From Sclerurus mexicanus (Eukaryota > Chordata > Aves > Passeriformes > Furnariidae): 64,000 bases of DNA. The stretch's first letter is position 1, and every line of letters starts with the position of its first letter. This document shows, one piece after another, positions 54,358 to 64,000 of this stretch. Position numbers and translations under genes: made by a program. The notes beneath the pieces were generated by a model. It searched no databases, was not told the DNA's origin, and was given only the letters and a program-made list of their open reading frames with translations. The stretch is from positions 3,139,442 to 3,203,441 of the forward strand of contig VWZF01003842.1 of NCBI GenBank assembly GCA_013396755.1. Reading direction: 5' to 3'.

Positions 54358-54897
54358 GATGTATAGACGCATCTCAAAATCCCCAAGACATTACTCTCAC
54401 TTAAATGAAAGCACAGTGGCCAAATATGCCCCGCTACTGGAGTTCAACACCTGGAAATTTGTATGTTGATGTTATTAGAATAATTACATTAGAATTATTC
54501 CCAGAGAAAATTTCTGGACCATATGTATTTGGGTTTTTTTAAGTTGTGGCAATTGGAGATAAGTGATATCTTTAATCAGTTCTACAAATAGATTTTGCAA
54601 GTTAACATTTGACCTCAAAATGTGTTCCAGTCTCTGGCATATCACCACCATCATGTATCATATATATCAATGCAGAAAGTGAGGGAAATACTTCAAGTAT
54701 TTCAAATCGAAAACTAGCTGTTTCTGAACATGATGCAAAGTTGACACACGTGCACATTTTACCATTTCAAACAACAAATACAGTCATTTCTCTATTCATG
54801 AAACTGGAGAGAAACAATAAAAATAATGGCCTCACTTGCTAGGCAAAAGAGACCAGGACTTTACCTTGCTCGGCTGCTGAAAAACACAAAGGCTTAC

Positions 54898-54975
54898 CTT
54901 TCTGTACACCAGCATGTTTGGGGATTCATCAGCCACCCCATTGCTGCTTTGCCCATAATTATTTCCTTGTGCCAT
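54898..54975 (-). CDS. RGS7: RGS7 first coding exon, residues 1-26 (partial gene)
   Basis: This is the translated part of an exon encoding the N-terminus of RGS7, an R7-family GTPase-activating protein that acts on Gi/o alpha subunits, pairs with G-beta-5 through its GGL domain, and works mainly in neurons. The start codon is at 54975-54973 in good context (G at -3, G at +4). The peptide begins MAQGNNYGQ, continues through SNGVADESPN and ends MLVYRK. It matches the remembered vertebrate RGS7 N-terminus except for Ser rather than Thr at position 10. The segment is 78 nt, so the exon ends in phase 0 at AAG, followed by the donor GTAAGC. It precedes the DEP domain; DEP, DHEX, GGL and RGS exons are not in the window and should lie beyond position 1 on the minus strand. 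A chance match of this length with correct splice sites is very unlikely. Confidence 0.94.
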
Positions 54976-55009
54976 GTCCCACCAATTTGATCCGCTTTCG
55001 GATGTTGCA
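54976..55009 (-). other. RGS7: RGS7 5' untranslated part of the first coding exon, with splice acceptor
   Basis: These 34 nt lie between the acceptor and the RGS7 start codon. On the minus strand the acceptor reads CTTTTACCTTTTACAG and the AG falls at 55011-55010, a strong pyrimidine-rich site. The exon is therefore 112 nt in total (54898-55009). An upstream non-coding exon must exist, most likely in the CpG island. Read in the RGS7 frame, this leader has no stop codon, so a longer N-terminus is not excluded by this exon alone. The family is known to start at the MAQG methionine, which remains the best choice. Confidence 0.85.
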
Positions 55010-55204
55010 CTGTAAAAGGTAAAAGTGGTTTCAGGAAGGAATCACCTCAGGTCTCCTTGTTCCCCTGATGATTAATGGACCTGACTTTTTCCCAACATGT
55101 CATCAAAAATCAGTGTATGCTCTTACTCCAACAGATATTTACATTGGAGCAAAGCTGCTAATTCACCATTCACTGTCATTACTCCCTTTTGCCTGTAAAT
55201 AATG
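55010..55204 (-). other. RGS7: Short intronic segment upstream of the RGS7 coding exon
   Basis: This holds the acceptor region of the coding exon and then sequence of ordinary composition up to the CpG island. If exon 1 ends near 55277, this is most of a very short first intron; if it ends near 56111, the intron spans most of the island. Confidence 0.5.
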
Positions 55205-55843
55205 GATGCGATACGTTAATCTAATTTAGACGCTAATGAATTGCCGCTGCGAATAGCTCCCTGACACACCGCTCACCACCACATCACGCAGACGCCTCCT
55301 CACAAGGCGCTCCTTCCTTCCCCGCACGGGGGACGCTCCGCACCTTCCAGGCCACTTTTGGGAGGGCTGACTCGGCCCATGACGTGTATCCAGCAGTGCC
55401 CTCTGCTCACGGCTCGGCCCGTAGCAACTTTTACAACACTCGAACGCACAGAAAGCAAACCAGACGCTTTGAACTTCTCCGTAATTCACCGGCACATGTG
55501 TGCTCGTAGGGGGAGGGAACCAGGGGGCGAGGGAAAAGGAAGAATCAAGCCAGAACACCTTCGGGTTGCTTTCACCTACTTTCACCGTACTTCGCCGCCA
55601 AACGCCGGCTCCCCGAGAAGAGCCGCGTCTCCTCCCCGCCCTCCCCCGGGTCACACGGGAGCCGCGCTAGGCAGGAGCTGGGATCGTGCCGTAGCTCCGG
55701 CTTTGCACGCAGGTGTAAGAATGTGCTCCATCTACAGACCGCACGGGCGGCTGCGGGGAGTGCNCCTCCTCCTGCTGCTCCAGGCGCGCCCCGCGCGGTG
55801 GGTGTCAGCCGGCAGCGGGCGGAGGGACGCGGCGATCGCTCAT

Positions 55844-55866
55844 CACACACACACACACACACACAC
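55844..55866 (+). repeat. CA dinucleotide microsatellite in the CpG island
   Basis: Eleven and a half CA units, uninterrupted until a G at 55867. On the RGS7 sense strand this is (GT)n and can form Z-DNA. It lies in the presumed promoter or exon 1 and is likely to vary in length between individuals. Confidence 0.95.
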
Positions 55867-56050
55867 GCACTGCGGGCGGAGGCGCTGCCGCTGCTGCCGC
55901 TGCCGAGGCTGCGGCTCTGCCGTGCTCTGCTCTGCCGGAGCGGCGGCAGCAGCTCAGCTCCCTCCCCGCAATGGAGCGGCCGTCACGTGGGGGACGGGCA
56001 CGTCAAAGGTGCTGCCTGCCGCTGCCGCCGCTCCGCCACACAGCAGCAGC

Positions 56051-56090
56051 CCTCCTCCTCCTCCTCCTCCTCCTCCTTTTCCTCCTCCTC
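56051..56090 (-). repeat. (CCT)n / sense-strand (AGG)n tract at the island edge
   Basis: Nine CCT units, a TTT interruption, then three more CCT units and a final C. On the RGS7 sense strand this is a GGA/AGG array, a class of sequence known to be able to form G-quadruplexes. It sits near the upstream edge of the island, adjoining a short CTG run on the sense strand. Confidence 0.92.
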
Positions 56091-57532
56091 GGCGCTCTCG
56101 GCTCGCTCACCGAAAACAGCGGCCAAGAAACTGCAGCTGCCAGCAGATCTGGCAGCAGTCTCTGTAAATGAGATTAGGCAGCACTGGAGGGTTGGGCAGG
56201 AAGGGAATGTGGGCTAATGGGATAGGGAAGGGAAGGAAAAAGGGGAGTTGATGGGGACACTGCGTCGCCTTCTTCATACTCCTTTACCGACAGGAATCTG
56301 CCTCTTCTTCTGCCTATGCTGGACACTTCATGTATTTTTTTCAGTAAGAAGTAGGGAGAGCTTGTGCCCTGTTGGCATTGCAGACCTCTCTGAGCAGAGG
56401 AACAGAGAGAGCAGAAAGCCAGTCTGTTCCAGGTAGATAGGAAGAAGCCCCGAGGACACCTCAAGACATCTTCAGGACTGTTTTGCTGTGTCCCAGGCAA
56501 CTGCCTAATTTGCAAAGGCCTTGTACTGGCCATGACAAAATAAAACATCAGGTCTGTCAGCCTTACTGCCTCACCACATAACAGACAAAAATACTTCGCT
56601 TTTCCAAAGGAGTTGAAATGCCCAGAACTCAGTATCCACAAGAACACAAGATACTTAAGTGGTTAAGCTTTGGTATAAACCCATTTGAAAGTGTCTTCTG
56701 CGGAAACAGTTACTCTTATTACAAGAATGATCTTGCAGAAGAAGTTACCCTCTACTGTGCACGGCACCTTGTGAAGTGTGCGCTAGTAAATCACACAATT
56801 CAAGCACAGAGGTTTCCATGCATATTGAGTCATCTCAATCCTCACTTGTTCTACTTTGCTCACACCTCAGACAGACTCAAACCAATGCCTTCCTGCTAGA
56901 AGTTTGTTATTATCAACCACTGCAACTTTTAACTTTGCAGAAGCCTACCAGTACTTTAGTTGAGTATGGTAAAGGTACTTTAACAGAGAATGTGGTAAAT
57001 TAGCTAAGGCAACAATAGGGAGTCACAGTGGCCACAACAAAATGAAGGAGAAAGGACAGAACTGACCTGGACTTCTTGGAGAGCTGAGGAAAGGAAGACA
57101 TAGGTTTGATAACAGTCCTAGAATGAACATCAGAGTAAAAAAAAGACGATCTCCAGCAGGAATAGGAAGGTTTTTCAGAGACAGAAGTAGTATAAGGTGA
57201 AATGACACAACACAGGATAAGAACCATCAACTCAGTTCAATGAGATACACTGGCAGCAAAGGAAAGGAGCTCTGTAGGCGACAGACATTGTGTGTCTAAA
57301 CTTTGCCAGGGGAGAACAGTTTAGTATGTCACAAGGAAAAGGCAATGTGAAAATTAATGTTGTGGAAAAGAGAGAAATCTGGAGTTCTGAAATGGAAGAG
57401 AACAAGGGAAAGAATTCAACAGTACATGCGTAAAGTGAAGAAGTATCAATGTTGAAAAGAGCGGGCAGAGAAATTTCTGAAACTAAAGAATAAACAGAGC
57501 ACTGAGAAAAGACCTGTTTCCCCTTAAAACTG

Positions 57533-57617
57533 ACTTGACATACTTCATTATATATATATACTATATATATAGTATACTTGGACATACTTCATTAGCATTT
57601 TAGAAAGGCTAATGAAG
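57533..57617. repeat. AT palindrome flanked by 18-bp direct repeats, plus adjacent hairpin
   Basis: ACTTGACATACTTCATTA at 57533-57550 recurs at 57576-57594 with one extra G. Between the copies is an alternating AT stretch including the perfect palindrome ACTATATATATAGT (57560-57573). Immediately after it, CTTCATTAGC (57588-57597) pairs with GCTAATGAAG (57608-57617) across a 10-nt loop. Confidence 0.85.
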
Positions 57618-59270
57618 TTTGAATCAAAATACTAATCTTCCAACAGATCCTGTGATTCAGTCCAGACCACCGTTGAGAAACAGGAACCAGCAATAAAGAT
57701 CTCAGTCTATAATTTCCCTAGCTTTCACACAGTCAGCCCAGATGAGCCACACTGCAGTGTTCAGAGCTCACCAATTTGACTATGTAAGACTTCCACTGGA
57801 AGACAAGGGAAATGCCTCCCCAGATCTGCTAAGAACACAAGTGACACCCTTGTGGTTGTATGGCATCAAAATAAACTCAAAACCTAATTTGTCAGACTTG
57901 TGTTTAAATTTCTTTTTGAGAGTAAAAATGAGAACTGCACAAAATATACTTAAAATGTATTTTTGCGCTGAAAAAGGGATAGAAGGAAAATCCTTTAAAA
58001 TATTGATAATACACATATTCCTTCTACTTGTTCTGCCAGCCAACACTTAACATAGTAAGTGTGTTAAAGGGCATAAAAATCAAACATAAGTTTCCAATAA
58101 AATTATAGATTTGTTTTCTTACTCTGCCTCAATTTTTTTCTTCAAAAATAACAAATTTTATTAACATACACGTAGTTCTAAAGTAGAGCAATGACTTGGA
58201 CCCACTGAAGTTAGTAGGTATTTCTCCAGTAATGTTAAAAGGAACTATATTCTACAGGGTCTTTAATCTTGTCCTCAGAACCAGAGGAGTAACTTAGACA
58301 TCTCAGTGATGTGTCTCATAACTACAGACTTGCTACATTGAAGCACACCACTTTTTTTTTTCACTTCACCAGCTTGTTCACTGCCAAAATGAAGTAGAAG
58401 TTATAAACCCTAAAGAGGGTAAACAGAAGACAAGACCAGAAATAACCCAACAAAATTTCCCTTTTGCCACCATTTTGTGGTGAAAGAGACCCTGGGCTGA
58501 ACTATTTCCATAAATGCAAGTTAAAGAAAATAATTTCAGTTAAAAGTATGTAATGGGATAATCTCATTCTATTGTAGTTGGGTGTGTTTGTTCAATAGCC
58601 TATAAAAGGCTTTAATTCATAAATTACTTACACATCTTTCCCATGTTGAAAGTCATCACTTATCTCATAGACAACCAGCATTATCCTCCCCAGAAAGCAC
58701 GGTCTGCCAGAAAGGGAATGGCCTTTTCAAAATGCAAGGCAAAACTACTCATTAATAAAACAAAAATGATGGGGAAAGGCTGCCAAGGGGCAGCTTTATC
58801 TAACAAGGCAATAAAGCACACATGATTGAGCAAGGTGGTGACTACATTTTCTATGTTTAGTTTGAATTGTCAATACAGCTCAAGTATTCCTATAACATCA
58901 CACGCACATGGCATTTTTAAGTAAAAATATTATGTCGAGATGTTTACAACAATCTACCTGGACACGATCAGAAATTTTGCCATCTGTCCTGCTGACCAGT
59001 AGTGTTAGCATCATGTTAGAATACTGCCTATATCCATCAATTTATCTTGTCTTATGCCCAGAGTGAATGTTCCTTGAAGTAAAGATATGCTGTGCAAGCT
59101 CTTAGCACAGCATGATCTTGTCCCATGACCAAGTCTTTAAAACATTACAGCATTATAAACAATCACATTCAAAATTACTAAAATAACACAAACATTCTAG
59201 TTAACTAGGCTCTAAACACAGTGACATAATACTGTGCTACCTTAAAGTATAAAACACACCTTTTTTTTTT

Positions 59271-59284
59271 TTTTCTGCTAGCCT
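59271..59284 (+). repeat. T14 homopolymer
   Basis: Fourteen consecutive T residues on the plus strand, one of only three plus-strand T-runs of 10 nt or more upstream of RGS7. It is not attached to a recognisable retroelement. Confidence 0.95.
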
Positions 59285-62200
59285 GGTTAAGCACAGAGAC
59301 AGTCTGTCTACTTTAATTGAACTCCTATATTTGTGACCTTACAGAACCACAAATGTTTCACTGCCATGCTCCAAGCAGGTGATTCCAGGCCCAATTCCTG
59401 GCCTTTTTGATGAGATCTGAACACTTGCCCCTTCAGGGGTGAATTGCAATCAATCTATTTAATGTAGGTCTCCAAATGTCATTCTGATGATTACAGGTTA
59501 CAGTATATATTTTTAAGAACTGAACCCAGGACTGACTTACACACTTCACCGTTTCCTTCACAGCACATTCTTTTTAAGTTCTAGGCATTTGCTTTGTCAC
59601 CTGCCTTCCAATCCTATTGGAATTGTATTATCTTTGTCAGTTTATGTTGCTGAAAATCAAAGCTATTGGTACTCTGTTGGTTAGAGGAAGAGTTAAAAAA
59701 CAACAAAAAGAGGGCTTTTAAAATCAAAAAAAAGAAGGAGTCAGATAAAAAGCAGTCCAGATTTAAGAAGAAAAATTCTGATTTGATAGGGGAAAAAAAT
59801 GAGTCATGGACAGACAATTTCACAGGAATGGAAAATTATTAGAAATAAGGAAAGTCCACATTTCCATAATCTTTTCTTTTTAAAGTATGATATATGTATA
59901 TATACACACCCCCACAGAGAACACACAGTACAATTTGCATATATTTAAAACCTTGATGTAAAAAAAAATTCAGACCCCGCTGAAAATGTCGATTATTACT
60001 GTAATAGAAAATCCACAGCTACACAGAATTTGGCACCAATGTGGTGGTCCACCAGAGCTATCCATGGAAATTCAACAGCTTCTCCAGGCAGAGCAGACCG
60101 ACCTCAAGCATTGCACTGCAGTCCTGACAATGTCGCCAGTTCTAACTTTACCCAAAAGAGGGCAGGCTTTCTCAGGCAAACAGAAAGGTTACAGCAGCTA
60201 GCTGACACACAACTACTAAATTATTTTTTCCACAGAAAGAGCTAGCACAACCGCTTATACACCCTCATTTCCTCATAAAGCGAGAGCGATTACAGAAATG
60301 AAACATACCACATACACAACATTCCTTTAAAACTGTCTGGAAGACACATGATTAATGTCCTGATCTTACAATAAATTTTCAACTGGAGAAATCAATCAAG
60401 CACGTAAGGATAGAACTGATCTTCAGAAAAAAATACATAAATGGGCTTTTGAGTTAAATTTGGATCTCATCATACCAACATCCTTAACTCAAGCATGGTT
60501 CTGAATCCTCGTCTCCCAACTTCCAAAACAGCTCTTGGGGAGACTTTTCCATTTTCTCTAAAAATATTATTATTGACACAAAACGAGCCCTGCGTTTGCA
60601 AAATGTGACACTTTTTCTCTGCTTCTGATAAAATAATTAAAAATAACAGTGTATTGCTCTCTTATCACTTGGTATTTATGACACTCTCCACAGAGGCAAA
60701 GATGAGCAATTTATAGGTTAATATCTACATCTTCAGACGCCATGTGCTTCACATAAGAGTGTCCAATTACTGAGCAACTTCATATAAAGTAGTGAAAGAA
60801 AACACAGTGATTGTGGTTTTGTAAATTTAGCTACAATGCTTTTAGCCCAAGCTATTAGCTTAATTCAATCTGATGGGAGTTTCAGGTTAAAAAAAATACC
60901 CATTGTATTTTCTTTTTATGATTAAACCAACAAAAAAAGTCCAAAAAACCAAGTAAAAGGCTCTTCCCCTTCATTCCTCAGGAAAATCTCTCAGCCAGCC
61001 CCGATTCATAGGACAGCATTTATTCAGATCAAAATAGAATAAGCCACTTATTAAGGATTAGCTAGGAAGAAGACATTGATTTAGAATCCTTTGACGTGAA
61101 AGGACTAGAGAAAGGAGGACTCAGAAGCCCTATAAAGAAAGTGGGCAAAGAGCATCATGTATGAGAATTCCATGGTTATGGGCCTGAACAGATTGTCAAA
61201 ACACATCATAATAAAATTAACAGGAGACACCAAGAACTAGCTGGAGGAATAACCTGTGTGGCAAAGAATTGAGCTGATAAATAAAAATAATGCAGCAGAA
61301 GAAAACAAGGAGAAAAAAACCCCACCCAAGCAAAAAAGAAGAGGCTCAGAAGAGATGGTAAAAAGTAGAGAATGAGACATAGGACTTGGTCACAGTTAGC
61401 AGGGGGTGGTCCTTGGAAGCTGTTGAAATGGTTTTTAGGGAAGATGTGTTTAAGTTATTCATAAGGAGAGATTAGGGAGCAAGTGAGAAATTTTGAAAAG
61501 TAAAAATTGTCCCTTAGTGTATCTGATCTCATCCTGTTTACACAGAAAGAGAATTTCTGGAAGCTCCTGACAAATAGGTAAATGGCAAAAATACGGAATA
61601 GAATTTCGTGGAGTTTTGTCAGTTCTCAAAAGTGCTTTATTTTATCAAAAAACAATTTTTCTTCAACATACCTTTTTGACTGCAAGCTAAGATTAAACAA
61701 ACTACAAAAATAATAAAAACTGTGGCAGATACCAAGTCAGGAAATATCTTCAAACATTAGCACCACACCTCATAGGTAGCCTGCAAGTGCCAAACTTGCT
61801 TATGCAAGCTACTACTGAAATTGCCCGCTTTGCTCATTCCCTCCAGCAATCAGAGTTGATGTGACTTAATCTCATTAATTCACTGAGCTGAATGCACTGA
61901 AGAAAAAGAGAGCTCAGCAGTTTAACAGGCTTCGTTCATCATTTTTCTTTCCTTCCCCCACCTTTCATTTTGAAGTTCCCTCTATCATTCATGAATTCCC
62001 TGCCTCACATCCACAGACAATCTAATAAAACAGCTTTTTTCCTCCAAGGTTGCTTTGTTTTCTAAAGATTTAAATCAGACAGAATCAATTTGCTGATTGT
62101 GTATCACAAACTGAACCAATCTACATCCATTTATATCCAAGTACACACAATAAATATAGTTATTCTCTGACAGGAAATAAATGGAGCTTTCATTCTTTTA

Positions 62201-63897
62201 AACTCTACATAGCATTCAGGTTGAAAGGAAGGCTTGTTTTTTAAATTAAATTCACTGGAAACTCAAAGGAAACTCAAATTTTGCAAAGCAAATAAGCAGG
62301 TATCTACGTTGGCTAAAGATTTCCATTTAAAAAAAAATAAAGTAATAGAATCACAAAATAGGGAAGTGGGTTTGTTGGGTTCTTTTCAAACTACAGCATA
62401 AACTCAAGTCCTTACAAGAACACAGCCCATATCACAAAGGCTTTTTTTTTTAACTTTGGTCTACAAGATTATTATCAGACATTCAACTTCTATAAAATTA
62501 CTTCATTAAAGGAAACTTCCACAAGCCATCAAACTGCAGCTGTATGGTTCAAAACAGCTGGCTGAGAAAACAAATTGTATTTACTAAAAAGAAAAAAAAA
62601 AAGCCAAACCTTTTGCTGTATTCTGTCTAAAATCACAGCAAGAATTTAAGAAATAGTTTGAAAAACAATGCATCTAAAGTAGATTTAGTGTTCAGAGTCA
62701 GTCACAACAATTTAAACAGTCAAAAAATATCCTACAAAAGCTCTGGCATCATGAAACTTACCTCAGCTTTCAATATTTGAGAGTCAGGGAGTAAAAAATG
62801 CATCTTCACTTAAACTGTACTGTAATAACAGGCTACTTTGCAAGCAGGGAAAACTAAGTAATCTTGACCTAGAGCTCATAGCCTGAAATAGCCAGGCAGT
62901 GAGGTAAAACAAGAACAAAAAAATTAAAGACACAAGACGTAGGAAAAGAAATCTAATTTTATGTATTCTCTTTCCAAAATGTCTGGATTTGTTACTGTGC
63001 ACAGTACCATTCTCTAGTTAATGTAAAGAACTGCTAAACACATGGGCGTATGCATTTGGCTTTTTCACTAGTTTCTACTTCAAGTACAAGAAGCAAACGG
63101 TGAAGCCTGATGATGTATCTGACAGATAAAATGATTAGCATGAAAGAATTCTTTTCCCCCTAACATAACAATGGTTTAAACTTTATTTTTTGCAAGAGAA
63201 CGGAGGCAAGAGCAGGAAAATAAACTGGCACTAAAAAAAGCAGAGTTTTGTTGTGATAGACTGGGAACTAAAATTTTATGCCAGGGTATCGGGTATCCAG
63301 CATGAGACTTGCAAAATATAATGGCTTGTCTTGAATGTGGGGAGAAAAATATATTTAGCCTTTGGAGATATTATATATATTTATATGGGTCTTTGGATAA
63401 CAGAAAAGAAGCAGGGGGACAGGGGAAGCAAATGAATAAAGAGGTCATAATAGTTAAGGCAGGAAGGTAGCATGAATACATCCAGACTGAAAAATGCTTC
63501 ACAGTGGGGAAGGACGGTACTACTTATTTAATAAGGAAGCAGATTGAAATCAGATTTCACTATCTCAATGACTCTGAATGCCAAATGAAACTTGTGCAGC
63601 TTCCAACAGTAAAAATAGAGAATGGACCAAGATGAGAGGGAGGGAGCAAGGAGGATAATTCAGAAACCAAGGATTGATCTTATTTTCTCTGCAAATTGGT
63701 TAGATTTTCAGGATAAAATTAATGAAACAAAAACTAGAACTAAATCCAAGAATACACAAAATAAAAAAAAAAAAAACCTGACCTCTGTAGAAAAGAAGAA
63801 TGCACCTGGCTTTTCCTCTCATGAAAGAAAAGAGAATGAAGGTAAGGTTCAGGGGAAGGAAACCAAAATACTTGGAGATTGGACAAAGAAAAAGAAA

Positions 63898-63939
63898 GAG
63901 CATTATAGGTACAGAGCAGAGCATTATAGGTACAGAGCA
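63898..63939 (+). repeat. 21-bp perfect tandem duplication
   Basis: Two identical adjacent 21-nt units (63898-63918 and 63919-63939), beginning GAGCATTATAGG. Identity suggests a recent event, or an assembly artefact. Confidence 0.95.
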
Positions 63940-64000
63940 AAGAGTCCACTGTTTGTGGGCAAAGATAACCAGTCTTTAAAATCAATTGACAACATCTACT

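Larger units (their letters stand above)
1..54897 (-). other. RGS7: Large RGS7 intron following the first coding exon (partial)
   Basis: Everything on the 3' side of the RGS7 coding exon down to the window edge lacks a recognisable RGS7 exon. In particular, I did not find the next exon, which should encode the residues leading into the DEP domain. RGS7 is known to have very large early introns, so a single intron of at least 54.9 kb is the simplest reading. The sequence is AT-rich, has many A-runs on the plus strand, and carries the retroelements and simple repeats listed separately. No nested gene is supported. Confidence 0.8.
51031..54897. other. Intronic sequence between CR1 and the RGS7 exon
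   Basis: AT-rich non-coding sequence with a G12 homopolymer at 51515-51526 and an A12 tract at 54330. No second exon or branch of RGS7 was recognised. Confidence 0.6.
55205..56130 (-). promoter_or_regulatory. RGS7: CpG island, presumed RGS7 promoter and non-coding exon 1
   Basis: CpG dinucleotides become frequent from about 55205 and fade after about 56130, against an AT-rich, CpG-poor background on both sides. The island starts about 0.2 kb upstream of the RGS7 coding exon in the gene's direction. That placement fits a TATA-less CpG-island promoter with a non-coding exon 1, which is inference. Visible elements are a CACGTG E-box at 55984-55989, a CRE-like TGACGTG near 55379, a CA microsatellite, a (CCT)n tract and one undetermined base at 55764. 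Candidate exon-1 donors on the minus strand are GTGAGC with its GT at 56110-56109 and GTGAGC with its GT at 55276-55275. I cannot choose between them. Long open frames inside the island come from GC richness and simple repeats. A divergent transcript on the plus strand is possible but not shown. Confidence 0.8.
56131..64000. other. 5' flanking DNA of RGS7, no gene recognised
   Basis: About 7.9 kb of AT-rich sequence upstream of the promoter. It contains purine-rich stretches on the plus strand (about 57010-57500, 61080-61520 and 63390-63700), T-runs at 58352, 59271 and 62442, A-runs at 62592 and 63763, an AT palindrome with flanking repeats at 57533-57617, and a 21-bp tandem duplication at 63898-63939. 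A 157-codon minus-strand frame at 56174-56647 shows no recognisable domain. In other vertebrates FH lies beyond this side of RGS7; I saw no FH exon here. Confidence 0.6.

Noticed and set aside
1..54897. Further RGS7 exons, in particular the one leading into the DEP domain
   Set aside because: Looked for reverse-complement text of the expected next exon and found none; the intron appears to extend past the window.
55226..55862. Minus-strand frames of 142 and 96 codons in the CpG island
   Set aside because: GC-rich chance frames overlapping the presumed non-coding exon 1; no similarity to the RGS7 N-terminus and no required splice link.
55358..56167. 269-codon plus-strand frame across the CpG island
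   Set aside because: It is produced by low stop frequency in GC-rich DNA and by simple repeats (His-Thr and Pro/Ser runs from CA and CCT tracts), includes an undetermined base and shows no domain.
56174..56647. 157-codon minus-strand frame just upstream of the island
   Set aside because: No recognisable domain, rich in Pro/Ser and Cys text typical of chance translation; could hold untranslated exon sequence but not supported as a protein.
62344..62385. Possible CR1 3'-end remnant ('aatagaatcacaaaatag' then 'tgttgggt')
   Set aside because: Too short and too diverged to separate from chance in AT-rich DNA.

Overview
The window is vertebrate nuclear DNA, almost certainly from a bird and probably a neoavian. 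The evidence is AT-rich non-coding sequence with one small spliced exon, several CR1 LINE fragments (the dominant avian retroelement), and two LTRs of a type I recognise as abundant in neoavian genomes. There are no bacterial-style operons and no RNA genes that I can recognise.

The only protein-coding sequence I can support is the first coding exon of RGS7 (regulator of G-protein signalling 7), on the minus strand at 54898-55009. It carries a good acceptor, a start codon in good context and a GTAAG donor. It encodes 26 residues that match the RGS7 N-terminus as I remember it, with one apparent conservative difference (Ser for Thr at residue 10). Just upstream on the minus strand, at about 55205-56130, lies a CpG island that should hold the RGS7 promoter and non-coding first exon. 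It contains a CA microsatellite, a (CCT)n tract that reads (AGG)n on the sense strand, and an E-box.

Layout by region. Positions 1-54897 are the 3' side of the exon and are read as one very large RGS7 intron; I found no further RGS7 exon there. The intron holds an ancient L3/CR1-like ORF2 fragment interrupted by a younger CR1 (6090-7190), an internal CR1 ORF2 fragment (27240-28000), two related but distinct solo LTRs (31430-32034 and 35215-35801), a short old CR1 3' end (36914-36985), a CR1 3' end of about 0.7 kb (50336-51030), and many A-rich tracts. Positions 56130-64000 are 5' flanking DNA with purine-rich stretches, a small AT palindrome flanked by direct repeats, and no recognisable gene.

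The most useful global signal is strand asymmetry. By eye count, plus-strand A-runs of at least 10 nt outnumber T-runs about 18 to 2 in the RGS7 intron, and this bias disappears upstream of the promoter (2 to 3). I found no convincing undescribed system. The other leads are small: an in-frame open extension upstream of the RGS7 start, a nested retroelement, a CRE/E-box composite in the intron, short perfect hairpins, local tandem duplications and one unexplained 122-codon ORF. Most long ORFs here are expected by chance or come from repeats or the CpG island.
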